From assembly GCA_002362625.1 (NCBI GenBank), contig DEUP01000016.1, forward strand, positions 12,828-23,947: DNA of 11,120 bases, given 5' to 3'. Position 1 is the stretch's first letter. Every line of letters starts with the position of its first letter. Both the position numbers and the translations under genes were made by a program. Below are positions 1-5,996 of the stretch, piece by piece. This stretch comes from Clostridiales bacterium UBA3259 (GTDB lineage Bacteria; Bacillota_A; Clostridia; Oscillospirales; Oscillospiraceae). Below the pieces are notes generated by a model that was not told the origin of the DNA, made no database searches, and saw only the letters and a list, made by a program, of their open reading frames with translations.

Positions 1-452
1 TGCTGCTGGCCGCCGGACAGCTCGCTGGGCTTGCGCTCCAGCAGCTCGTCAATCTGTACCAGCTTGGCAGCCTCCAACACCCGCTTTTTCATTTCCTCCT
101 TGGAAAGCCTGTTCTCTCCCCTGAAGTTCTGCAAGGGGAACAGGATGTTCTGCTCCACGGTCATGTGGGGATACAAAGCGTAGTTCTGGAAAACCAGGCC
201 GATTCCACGGTTTTCCGCGGACAGCTCCGTCACATCGTCCTCCCCGAAGAAAATCCTTCCGGAGGTAGGCTTTTGCAGTCCCGCAATCATATACAGCATG
301 GTGCTTTTACCGCATCCCGAAGGGCCAAGCAGACCAATCAGCTTTCCGTCCGGGATCTCCAGATCGAAGTGATCCACCGCATGGACTTCCCTGCCTGCTT
401 TTTTATCCCGGCTGGGGAAGATTTTGGTCAGCTCCTGTAGGGTAACTTTCAT
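1..452 (-). CDS. Sugar-type ABC transporter ATP-binding protein (partial, C-terminus off the window)
   Basis: This is the ATPase subunit of an ABC importer, expected to sit on the cytoplasmic face of the membrane and power uptake. Only the first 150 residues are present. They show a Walker A motif GPSGCGKST at about residues 43-51, a Q-loop in VFQNYALYPHMTV (about 87-99) and the signature LSGGQQ (145-150) at the very edge. The Walker B and any C-terminal regulatory domain are outside the window. The N-terminus and the YALYPHMTV Q-loop are typical of the CUT1 sugar ATPases (MsmK/UgpC/MalK group), but PotA-type ATPases look similar, so the substrate is not decided. The start at 452 is the only ATG that gives the standard N-terminus, and a weak GGATGG lies upstream. 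No permease gene is visible; the gene appears to be transcribed from its own promoter downstream of the deacetylase terminator. Confidence 0.93.
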   Translation of the reverse strand, partial: MKVTLQELTKIFPSRDKKAGREVHAVDHFDLEIPDGKLIGLLGPSGCGKSTMLYMIAGLQKPTSGRIFFGEDDVTELSAENRGIGLVFQNYALYPHMTVEQNILFPLQNFRGENRLSKEEMKKRVLEAAKLVQIDELLERKPSELSGGQQ

Positions 453-513
453 ATGTATCCATCCAATCTGTCTAAATTGCGGCACAGTTCCGCCGCCGAC
501 ACTTTATGAATTG

Positions 514-519
514 ATTATA
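514..519 (-). promoter_or_regulatory. Probable -10 box of the ABC ATPase promoter
   Basis: On the minus strand this reads TATAAT preceded by TGC, an extended -10 element. The matching -35 region (about 536-542) is poor (CTTTCT/TTTCTT). The position, about 60 bases upstream of the ATPase start codon and just after the deacetylase terminator, is sensible for a promoter. Confidence 0.5.
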
Positions 520-545
520 GCATATCTTTCCAAAAAAGAAAGTAC

Positions 546-577
546 AAAATCCCGGATGGCTTTACATCCGGGATTTT
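546..577 (-). terminator. Rho-independent terminator of the deacetylase gene (possibly bidirectional)
   Basis: A perfect 13-bp inverted repeat (546-558 with 565-577, arms AAAATCCCGGATG/CATCCGGGATTTT) encloses a 6-base loop. On the minus strand it is followed by a T-rich run, as expected downstream of the deacetylase stop at 615. Because the arms end in A and T runs it could also act on the plus strand, but no plus-strand gene ends here. Confidence 0.85.
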
Positions 578-614
578 TGACAGCGCCGCATAATGGGAGC
601 TGCCTTAAGTCGAA

Positions 615-2075
615 TCAATTTTTCACTGTGTGATGGAAGCCGGGGCTTCGCTGGGTCAGCGCCCGGAAGGTATACCCGTTTTCCTGACCCCATTTCAGGA
701 TGGTTTCCACCGCTTCCACACTACAGTTGTGGATGTCGTGCTGCAGCACAATGGACGTCCCCTGCTGACGGATTCCGTCTATCACATTCCGGGATACGGC
801 CTCCGCCGTATTTGCGTCGCCGGCGTCGTCGCTGTCCACGTTCCAGTCAAAATACTGGAATCCCGCGTCCTGCACCGCCTCCGTCAGTATTGTCATAATA
901 CCCGGACTGCTGTCCACGCTGACCATATTGGAGCTGCCTCCCGGAAACCGAAGCAAGGTTGTCATAACCCCTGTATTCTCATAAATCACATTCTGCATGG
1001 TGTACAGATCGTTAAAATACGCCTCCGGGCTGGAATAAACATAAGAATAATTGTGGCTTACCGTATGGATGCCGATGCTGTGGCCGCCGCGAACAATGTC
1101 CTGCATCAGCTCTCCGCTGCCGGAATCCGTAACAAAGAAGGTCGCCTTGGCGTCATACCTGGACAGCACCTCCAAAAGCTTTTCCGTGTAGGGGCCCGGG
1201 CCGTCGTCAAAGGTCAGGTACACCGTCTTTTCCTCAGGCCACTGCACCTGAGGCCTGGGCACTGCCTCCACCGTCACTTCCCGGGTAACGCTGACGGTAT
1301 TCTCAAAGCTGTCAGACACCCGATAGATCAGGGAGTATGTACCCGGGGTCAGCCAATCCACCTCCCCTTCTATGCTGACATACTTCGACAAATCCTGTCC
1401 CTGGCTATCCCTTGCTGTAAAGCCCGGCTCCTCAAAGGTTCTTCCCACCGTCATAATCAGGGGATTGTCCCCTTCCAGAGATATTTCCGGAGGCGCCTCT
1501 GCCCCGGCGGGAAGCTCCCGGACAATATAGGTGGGATTCCCGGAGGAATCCATCACCGAATACGTAACCCAGCCGTTGGTTCTTGTATATGTAACCCTGT
1601 CCGTAATATCCCCATCATAGTTATCTGTAGCCGTAATGCCATACAGGATATCCACATGATTGGCGCCCCAGCCTCTGGAAAAGGAAATTTCCGGGCAGAC
1701 AGTATCAATCACACAGACCTGCCGCTGGGCAGCCGCCTTTTTTCCCAGGAAGGAAACAGAATAGGAAATCGTATAACGGCCCAGCTCTCCTGTATTCAGA
1801 TCGGTACTGCACGCGGGCTTCAGGAAGGGCAGTGGGATACCATTCTTAAGAAAACGTCTGCCCCGAAGGTACACGGAAGCGCCGCGTTCCTCATATCTGC
1901 TCCCATATTCCAAATTTATGCTGGATTTTCCTTCCGGTATAATTGACAACTCGAAGGAAAAGACCCACAAAAGCACAAGCCCTGTCATGCAAATTATCAC
2001 CACGGCCCATCTTTTTTTCCGCGCTCTGCTGATGCTGCGTTTCGGCTTAAGCTGACTGATTTTCTGCTCCCCCAT
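615..2075 (-). CDS. Membrane-anchored polysaccharide (peptidoglycan) deacetylase with Ig-like domains
   Basis: This is a 486-residue extracytoplasmic NodB-family deacetylase that probably removes acetyl groups from cell-wall GlcNAc or another N-acetylated glycan. A basic N-terminus (residues 9-22) precedes one membrane segment (about 23-45), so the rest should lie outside the cell. Residues 50-190 form poorly conserved beta-rich repeats including ATDNYDGDITD (149-159). Residues 195-270 look like a DUF5011-type bacterial Ig-like domain. The catalytic domain starts near 284, with TFDDGP (288-293), the metal-binding HTVSH (337-341), RFPGGS (376-381), DWNVDS (410-415) and the closing LQHD (444-447). 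All expected NodB motifs are intact, so the enzyme should be active. It is monocistronic, with its own terminator. The start at 2075 gives the full cytoplasmic/membrane anchor; its ribosome site (GCGGGAA) is weak. The actual substrate is inferred from the family. Confidence 0.93.
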   Translation of the reverse strand: MGEQKISQLKPKRSISRARKKRWAVVIICMTGLVLLWVFSFELSIIPEGKSSINLEYGSRYEERGASVYLRGRRFLKNGIPLPFLKPACSTDLNTGELGRYTISYSVSFLGKKAAAQRQVCVIDTVCPEISFSRGWGANHVDILYGITATDNYDGDITDRVTYTRTNGWVTYSVMDSSGNPTYIVRELPAGAEAPPEISLEGDNPLIMTVGRTFEEPGFTARDSQGQDLSKYVSIEGEVDWLTPGTYSLIYRVSDSFENTVSVTREVTVEAVPRPQVQWPEEKTVYLTFDDGPGPYTEKLLEVLSRYDAKATFFVTDSGSGELMQDIVRGGHSIGIHTVSHNYSYVYSSPEAYFNDLYTMQNVIYENTGVMTTLLRFPGGSSNMVSVDSSPGIMTILTEAVQDAGFQYFDWNVDSDDAGDANTAEAVSRNVIDGIRQQGTSIVLQHDIHNCSVEAVETILKWGQENGYTFRALTQRSPGFHHTVKN

Positions 2076-2118
2076 GATATTCCCGCACTTTCGTTTACAT
2101 ATTTCTTGTTTACATAAT

Positions 2119-2124
2119 ATTATA
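2119..2124 (-). promoter_or_regulatory. Possible -10 box for the deacetylase gene
   Basis: The minus strand reads TATAAT here, about 45 bases upstream of the deacetylase ATG, in a short AT-rich leader. No good -35 hexamer lies at the right distance. Two copies of ATGTAAAC (minus strand; 2093-2100 and 2108-2115) lie just downstream and could bind a regulator. Confidence 0.4.
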
Positions 2125-2190
2125 TCGGAAAGTGTCGAAAAATGGAAGAGGCAATTTCAATTTATTTTCTGGAAAATTTTCCCAAGGCGT

Positions 2191-2222
2191 GAAAAAACCG
2201 CTCTGTACAAAGTACAGAGCGG
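2191..2222 (-). terminator. Rho-independent terminator of the pyridoxal kinase gene
   Basis: A perfect 11-bp stem (2198-2208 with 2212-2222, arms CCGCTCTGTAC/GTACAGAGCGG) with an AAA loop is followed on the minus strand by TTTTTTC (2197-2191). It lies 20 bases beyond the kinase stop codon at 2243. Confidence 0.9.
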
Positions 2223-2242
2223 CTCCATTGTTTATGTCCTTC

Positions 2243-3064
2243 CTATTTCAGGCTCGCCGACAACTCCGGCAAAATCGTCTCAAATCTTACACCGTACCAA
2301 TTCTGCGAACATTTCACCGTGTTTTCTATGGATTTTCTGGTAAAATCCAGGGCAATTTCCACAGATTTTTCCATAGATTTTCCCTGCATCCACGCACCGG
2401 TGAAGCAGGCGGCGAAGATGTCTCCCGTGCCGTAACAGCTTTTGTCGATCCTTTCATGGGAAAAATGTCTCCGGGTGTCCCCCGTCTTCAGCATAACACC
2501 CGTCTGATCCCCGCGATATCCCACGCTGGTCAGAATGATCCGGGATTCCGGCAAATCCTCCAGCAATTTATTAACATAACATTCATTCATTTCTTTCTCA
2601 TAAGGATTGCCGGAAAGCAAGGCCGCCTCCGTAATATTGGGCAGAATCACATCCGCCTTTTCGCACAACTTTTTCATCTCCCGGACATAAGCCATATCAA
2701 ATCCCGCGTACAGTTTCCCGTTATCCCCCATAGCGGGATCCACAATAGCCCTCCCGCCGGGAGTCAGAAGCCCATCTATGATCTCACTCGCTGTTTTTAT
2801 GGCCTGGAGGCTTCCCAAATATCCCACCAGAATTGCGTCAAAGCGGATTCCGCAGCTGTTCCAATGGCGCAGGATATTTGGAAGCGCCCCGTCAAAATGC
2901 ACCACAGTGGGCTTACCGAACCCGCCGGTATGGGTGGACAGCAGCGCCGTCGGCAGGATGCAGGTCTCATGCCCGCAGGCGGACAGGATGGGAAGCGCGA
3001 CTGTCATGGAACACTGCCCTACGCAGGAGATATCCTGAATGGTTAAGATCCGTTTATACGCCAT
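2243..3064 (-). CDS. pdxY: Pyridoxal/pyridoxamine kinase (PdxY/PdxK family)
   Basis: This 273-residue cytoplasmic kinase of the ribokinase superfamily phosphorylates the 5'-hydroxyl of pyridoxal, pyridoxamine or pyridoxine in the vitamin B6 salvage pathway. The N-terminal TIQDISCVGQCS and the LPTALLSTHTGGF stretch (about 37-49) are characteristic of the PdxY/PdxK branch. DPAMGDNG (109-116) and the GTGD motif (212-215, with the catalytic Asp at 215) are intact. Length is normal for the family. The start at 3064 is preceded by a GGGGAGGG ribosome site and an extended -10 promoter. It is flanked by its own promoter and terminator and faces away from guaA. The exact vitamer preference cannot be read from sequence, so the symbol pdxY is a family-level choice. 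It is cysteine-rich for its size (C14, C18, C30, C35, C71, C134, C162, C210, C220, C252), as is common in anaerobes. Confidence 0.92.
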   Translation of the reverse strand: MAYKRILTIQDISCVGQCSMTVALPILSACGHETCILPTALLSTHTGGFGKPTVVHFDGALPNILRHWNSCGIRFDAILVGYLGSLQAIKTASEIIDGLLTPGGRAIVDPAMGDNGKLYAGFDMAYVREMKKLCEKADVILPNITEAALLSGNPYEKEMNECYVNKLLEDLPESRIILTSVGYRGDQTGVMLKTGDTRRHFSHERIDKSCYGTGDIFAACFTGAWMQGKSMEKSVEIALDFTRKSIENTVKCSQNWYGVRFETILPELSASLK

Positions 3065-3095
3065 GTGCGCCGCCCTCCCCTTTTTGATAGGAAAT

Positions 3096-3123
3096 ATTAT
3101 ACCATATCTCAGCCATTTTGCAA
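3096..3123 (-). promoter_or_regulatory. Promoter of the pyridoxal kinase gene
   Basis: On the minus strand TTGCAA (3123-3118), a 16-base spacer and TATAAT (3101-3096) with an upstream TGG (extended -10) form a sigma-A-type promoter about 30 bases before the start codon. Confidence 0.7.
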
Positions 3124-3192
3124 CAAAATACCCGGGAATTTTTCCAGGATTATTGTTACTACGACAAATTTTAGCGCAGGGAAAAAGAGGCC

Positions 3193-3221
3193 TTGATTTG
3201 GAGAAAAAATAGAATTATAAT
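3193..3221 (+). promoter_or_regulatory. Promoter of guaA
   Basis: TTGATT (3193-3198), a 17-base spacer and a perfect TATAAT (3216-3221) make a strong sigma-A-type promoter. Transcription should start near 3228, leaving a leader of under 50 bases, too short for a purine riboswitch. Confidence 0.8.
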
Positions 3222-3275
3222 ATCTCCATTCAAGCAACTAATCATCCTGATTTTTTGAATTGGAGGGTATTTACA

Positions 3276-4256
3276 ATGTCTAATGATGTCCGTCCCGAAT
3301 CCATGGAACGCATCACCACCCCGGAGCTGGCTCAGAAGTTCATCGACGAGCAGATCGCCGCGGTTCGCGCTCAGGTTGGCGACAAAAAGGTTCTGCTGGC
3401 CCTGTCCGGCGGCGTGGATTCCAGCGTTGTCGCGGCTTTGCTGATTAAGGCCATTGGCAAGCAGCTGGTGTGTGTTCACGTTAACCATGGTCTGCTGCGC
3501 AAGGGCGAGCCTGAGCAGGTGGTTCGCGTGTTCCGTGATGAAATGGACGCCAACCTGATTTATGTTGACGCGGTTGACCGTTTCCTGGATAAGCTGGCCG
3601 GTGTTTCCGATCCCGAGACCAAACGGAAGATCATCGGCAAGGAATTCATCGAGGTATTCAACGACGAGGCGAAGAAGCTGGAGGGCATTGATTTCCTGGC
3701 CCAGGGCACCATTTACCCCGACATTCTGGAATCCCACGGCGTAAAGGCCCACCACAACGTAGGCGGCCTGCCTGAGGGCATGAAGTTTGAGCTGGTAGAG
3801 CCTGTGAAGCTGCTGTTTAAGGACGAGGTTCGTGTGGTAGGCGAGGCTCTGGGGCTCCCCCATGGCATGGTCTATCGTCAGCCCTTCCCCGGCCCCGGTC
3901 TGGGTGTCCGCTGCCTGGGAGCCATCACCCGGGATCGCCTCAACGCCCTGCGGGAAGCCGACGCCATTCTCCGTGAGGAGTTTGACAAGAACGGCCTGGC
4001 GGGCAAGGTTTGGCAGTATTTCATTGCCGTGCCGGATATGAAGAGCGTAGGTGTTAAGGACGGCAAGCGCTATGAGGGCTGGCCTGCCATTATCCGCGCG
4101 GTCAATACCAAGGATGCCATGACCGCCACCATCGAAGAGGTCCCCTATTCCCTGCTGCACCACATCACCGATCGGATCACCCATGAGGTGGATGGAATCA
4201 ACCGGGTTTTGATGGATCTGACCCCGAAGCCGATCGGAACGATTGAGTGGGAATAA
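3276..4256 (+). CDS. guaA: Stand-alone GMP synthase, ATP-pyrophosphatase subunit
   Basis: This 326-residue enzyme converts XMP plus ATP and ammonia to GMP, the last step of guanine nucleotide synthesis. It carries the PP-loop SGGVDSS (44-50), the LAQGTIYPD motif (141-149), QPFPGPGLGVRCLG (202-215), and the C-terminal dimerisation domain ending in KPIGTIEWE. The usual bacterial GuaA is over 500 residues because a class I glutamine amidotransferase domain of about 190 residues precedes this part. Here it is absent, and the 211 bases upstream contain no trace of it. The gene therefore resembles the two-subunit archaeal arrangement; the ammonia donor would have to be a separate subunit. The start at 3276 is supported by GGAGGG at 3262-3267; a TTG at 3255 in the same frame lies upstream of that site and is rejected. 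Codon choice (GGC, CTG, AAG, GAG) is more GC-rich than in the neighbouring kinase. Confidence 0.93.
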   Translation: MSNDVRPESMERITTPELAQKFIDEQIAAVRAQVGDKKVLLALSGGVDSSVVAALLIKAIGKQLVCVHVNHGLLRKGEPEQVVRVFRDEMDANLIYVDAVDRFLDKLAGVSDPETKRKIIGKEFIEVFNDEAKKLEGIDFLAQGTIYPDILESHGVKAHHNVGGLPEGMKFELVEPVKLLFKDEVRVVGEALGLPHGMVYRQPFPGPGLGVRCLGAITRDRLNALREADAILREEFDKNGLAGKVWQYFIAVPDMKSVGVKDGKRYEGWPAIIRAVNTKDAMTATIEEVPYSLLHHITDRITHEVDGINRVLMDLTPKPIGTIEWE

Positions 4257-4332
4257 TCTTCAAAAGCCCCGCAAGCTTTGATATAACAGGGCTTGCGGGG
4301 CTTTTTCTTTTTGCCGTGGCATTAAAATGGCA
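4257..4332. other. Chromosome/element junction; candidate left attachment region
   Basis: The interval between the guaA stop and the integrase stop must contain, or closely flank, the left attachment site if the element starts with its integrase gene. The 3' end of guaA is a well-known integration target for islands and phages. The crossover core cannot be placed because the right end is outside the window, and no second copy of the guaA 3' end was seen here. Confidence 0.5.
4262..4309 (+). terminator. Rho-independent terminator of guaA
   Basis: A perfect 15-bp stem (4262-4276 with 4291-4305, arms AAAAGCCCCGCAAGC/GCTTGCGGGGCTTTT) with a 14-base loop is followed by TTCTTTTT. It lies just after the guaA stop. 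Because the stem is symmetrical with A/T flanks it may also stop integrase transcripts arriving from the right. Confidence 0.93.
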
Positions 4333-4344
4333 TTAAGGCATCAA
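4318..4344. repeat. Three GGCATTAA-like direct repeats next to the integrase 3' end
   Basis: GGCATTAA occurs at 4318-4325 and 4329-4336 (11 bases apart, about one helical turn) and GGCATCAA follows at 4337-4344. The second copy overlaps the integrase stop codon. Position and helical phasing suggest integrase or accessory-protein binding sites beside the attachment core; this is an inference. Confidence 0.55.
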
Positions 4345-5385
4345 ATCATCCAGTTTTTTGACCGCCTCATCCGTTGCGGAAGGGTATAGGTGTCCGTATG
4401 TCCGTAGGGTGGTCTGCACGTCCTCATGGCCCAGGCGCTCACTCAGGAGCAAAATAGGAGTGCCCAGCTTGATAAGCAGGGCGGCGTGAGAGTGCCGGAG
4501 GTCATGGAGGCGTATCTTCTCCATTTCGGCGGCGTCACACCCCTTTTGCATCTGCCGGTGGAAGTAGCTTTTCCCAAACGGAAAAAGCCTGTCGTCTGGC
4601 TGGAGGTCATAGAATGTCCCCATGTAGGCGCGGAGCTCATCGCAGAGTTTGGAGGGGATGGGGATTACCCGGCGGCTCTTTTTCGTTTTCGGTTCCTGGA
4701 TGATGTCGTGACCGTCCACGCGCTGGAAGTTCTTATTGACCGTCAGCGTGTGGGCCTCAAGGTCTATGTCCGCCGGTGTCAGCGCCAAAAGCTCGCCTAT
4801 CCGAAGACCTGTCCAGAACAGCACCGACAGGCCCACACGCCCCGGCAGTTTCGGGACATTCTGGACTACCGCGCTGAACTGCTCCACTGTCCAGAACTTC
4901 ATTTCGTCCGCGTTCTTTTTCCCGACGCTCCCAGCTATCCGGGCCGGGTTGTTCTGGAGGCCGTAGTATTTCACGGCATAGTTGAAAATGGCCGATAGCT
5001 GATTATTTATCGTCTTTGCGTAGGTGGGCGCTACCCCGTCGGCCAACAGGGACGCTTGCCATTTCCGAATGTGCGCCGGGGTGATGTCTGCCAGGGACAG
5101 GTCGCGGAAGAACGGAAGAAGCCGGTGTTCGATGAGATACCGCTTGTTCTGCATCGTGGTAGCCTTGAGCCGGTTCTCCATGTCGGCAAGGTATAGCTCA
5201 GTCATGGAGCCAAAGGTCATTTCACAGCTCCGGGCCCGCGTCCTGAGAAATTCCTCCTCATACGCTTTTGCGTCCTTTTGCCGCTCAAACCCCCGTTTCT
5301 TTTTTAGCTTGCGGTGGCCCTGCCAGTCGGTATAGTAAAACGAGGCGTACCACGTCCCCCGGCTTTTGTCTTTGTATGCTGGAAT
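4333..5385 (-). CDS. int: Tyrosine recombinase / phage integrase with probable ATT start codon
   Basis: This Tn916/phage-type integrase should catalyse site-specific integration and excision of the element. The N-terminal arm-binding domain reads PAYKDKSRGTWYASFYYT at residues 2-19, and a SAM-like core-binding domain follows at about 56-140. The catalytic domain has R195 (TGLRIGELL), H294-x2-R297 (LHDLRHSH), H320 (LGHEDV) and nucleophile Y330 (TYGHLYP), counted from the ATT start. All catalytic residues are present. The only in-frame ATG (5220-5218) would remove the whole arm-binding domain, and no in-frame GTG, TTG or CTG lies between. The frame is open back to a TGA at 5412-5410. An ATT codon at 5385-5383 sits exactly where homologues have their initiating Met before PAYKD. 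It is preceded by AGGGGAGG (5402-5395) at 9 bases. I therefore take 5385 as the start, giving 350 residues. The alternative is a start mutation or sequencing error. Confidence 0.88.
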   Translation of the reverse strand: MPAYKDKSRGTWYASFYYTDWQGHRKLKKKRGFERQKDAKAYEEEFLRTRARSCEMTFGSMTELYLADMENRLKATTMQNKRYLIEHRLLPFFRDLSLADITPAHIRKWQASLLADGVAPTYAKTINNQLSAIFNYAVKYYGLQNNPARIAGSVGKKNADEMKFWTVEQFSAVVQNVPKLPGRVGLSVLFWTGLRIGELLALTPADIDLEAHTLTVNKNFQRVDGHDIIQEPKTKKSRRVIPIPSKLCDELRAYMGTFYDLQPDDRLFPFGKSYFHRQMQKGCDAAEMEKIRLHDLRHSHAALLIKLGTPILLLSERLGHEDVQTTLRTYGHLYPSATDEAVKKLDDLMP

Positions 5386-5394
5386 TGCAACACG

Positions 5395-5402
5395 CCTCCC
5401 CT
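5395..5402 (-). promoter_or_regulatory. Ribosome binding site that decides the integrase start
   Basis: On the minus strand AGGGGAGG ends 9 bases before the ATT codon at 5385-5383, the same spacing as the zinc-ribbon gene upstream. No such site precedes the in-frame ATG at 5220. An ATG at 5405-5403 on the same strand is in another frame and overlaps this site. Confidence 0.7.
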
Positions 5403-5528
5403 CATGTCTTCAAAAATGGGCCACAGCCACGCCAGAACGGCGCAGGGCGGGCCCGTAGCCCTCTCGGAATATCTTTTTACCACCAAGGCGCAAAACGCGC
5501 CAGAGGGGCCAGAAACGCCGCAGAAAAA

Positions 5529-5555
5529 AGGGTGTATTTTTTTAACCCTATTTTT
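5529..5555. repeat. AT-rich element repeat, copy A
   Basis: AGGGTGTA followed by seven T and AACCCTATTTTT. It overlaps the end of the zinc-ribbon gene (the stop codon is inside it) and matches copy D (5997-6024) essentially base for base. The flanks AGGGT/ACCCT form a short dyad. Confidence 0.85.
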
Positions 5556-5802
5556 CGGCCCCGTTCTGCTCGTCTGAAAGCATCTTTGCCCTGGTGGCCT
5601 CTGCCTGTTCATAGTCCTTAATCAGACCGGCTATCCTGACGGACGCCGCTATGTCGCCCCTGTCAAGGGCCTCCTGGTAGTCCTGCCGGAATGCGGCCAG
5701 ATACGCTATCCGCCGTCTGGTACACTCAGGGCACAACCCTGCTACCAGGTCGGCGCGGTTGAACATCTCGCCGCAGTCCAGACACTCGCAAAAACCGCTC
5801 AT
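5548..5802 (-). CDS. Small four-cysteine zinc-ribbon protein
   Basis: This 84-residue protein begins MSGFCECLDCGEMFNR and contains CxxC pairs at C7/C10 and C24/C27 (LCPECTRRR), a zinc-ribbon arrangement with an extra Cys at 5. The C-terminal half (about 31-75) is predicted helical and highly charged. I do not recognise a family, and DNA or RNA binding is only suggested by the basic CTRRR segment after the ribbon. The start at 5802 is set by GGAGGAG (5818-5812) 9 bases upstream; an in-frame TTG at 5820 overlaps that site and is rejected. It lies between the HsdR-N gene and the integrase in the same direction, with about 160 non-coding bases before int. The AT-rich repeat flanks both of its ends, so it is a candidate to bind it; that is speculation. 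Confidence 0.72.
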   Translation of the reverse strand: MSGFCECLDCGEMFNRADLVAGLCPECTRRRIAYLAAFRQDYQEALDRGDIAASVRIAGLIKDYEQAEATRAKMLSDEQNGAEK

Positions 5803-5811
5803 TGTGGAAAA
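5803..5811 (-). promoter_or_regulatory. DnaA-box-like site upstream of the zinc-ribbon start
   Basis: The minus strand reads TTTTCCACA, which fits the relaxed DnaA consensus TTWTNCACA. It falls between ribosome site and start codon, so it may be chance. Confidence 0.3.
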
Positions 5812-5840
5812 CTCCTCCAAAACCTAATGCTCGCTCTTTA

Positions 5841-5856
5841 CGCGCACGCGCGCGCG
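5841..5856. repeat. Alternating purine-pyrimidine tract
   Basis: Sixteen bases of strictly alternating CGCGCA/CGCG sequence abut an AT-rich stretch. Such tracts favour left-handed DNA under supercoiling; no gene covers it. Confidence 0.6.
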
Positions 5857-5918
5857 AAGGAGAACAAGAAGAAGAATAGTCTTATAAGAACGTCTATATA
5901 CACTATACGTCTTTATAT

Positions 5919-5954
5919 GGGTGTATTTTTTTCACTGTATTTTTTTAACCCTAA
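5919..5954. repeat. AT-rich element repeat, copy B (composite)
   Basis: GGGTGTA-T7-C followed directly by GTA-T7-AACCCTAA. It looks like two partial copies of the same unit joined head to tail, with the middle AACCC/AGGGT portion lost. Confidence 0.75.
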
Positions 5955-5964
5955 CTGCCGGAAT

Positions 5965-5990
5965 AGGGTGTAAAATTTTAACCCTATTTT
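5965..5990. repeat. AT-rich element repeat, copy C
   Basis: AGGGTGTAAAATTTTAACCC then TATTTT. Flanks match the other copies, but the central T7 is replaced by AAAATTTT, making this copy the most palindromic. The conserved ends with a variable centre point to recognition of AGGGT/AACCCTA. Confidence 0.8.
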
Positions 5991-5996
5991 CGGGAA

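Noticed and set aside
630..1946. Long plus-strand open frame of 438 codons
   Set aside because: It lies wholly opposite the deacetylase gene, whose NodB motifs are complete; the opposite-strand translation has no recognisable domain and is an antisense shadow.
2352..2372. TTTCCACAG sequence inside the pyridoxal kinase gene as a DnaA box
   Set aside because: It is coding sequence of a well-conserved gene, single and without AT-rich repeats; it shows that such 9-mers occur by chance and tempers the origin idea at 6059-6079.
3228..3275. Guanine riboswitch upstream of guaA
   Set aside because: The leader after the promoter is under 50 bases, too short for the purine aptamer.
3171..4184. Long minus-strand open frame opposite guaA
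   Set aside because: GuaA motifs, promoter and ribosome site settle the plus strand; the opposite frame arises from codon bias.
5304..5612. 102-codon minus-strand frame upstream of and overlapping the integrase start; idea of a -1 frameshift into int
   Set aside because: A shift from its ATG at 5405 into the integrase frame would need a slippery heptamer; none of the X-XXY-YYZ type is present in the overlap, and the ATT start with ideal ribosome-site spacing is simpler.
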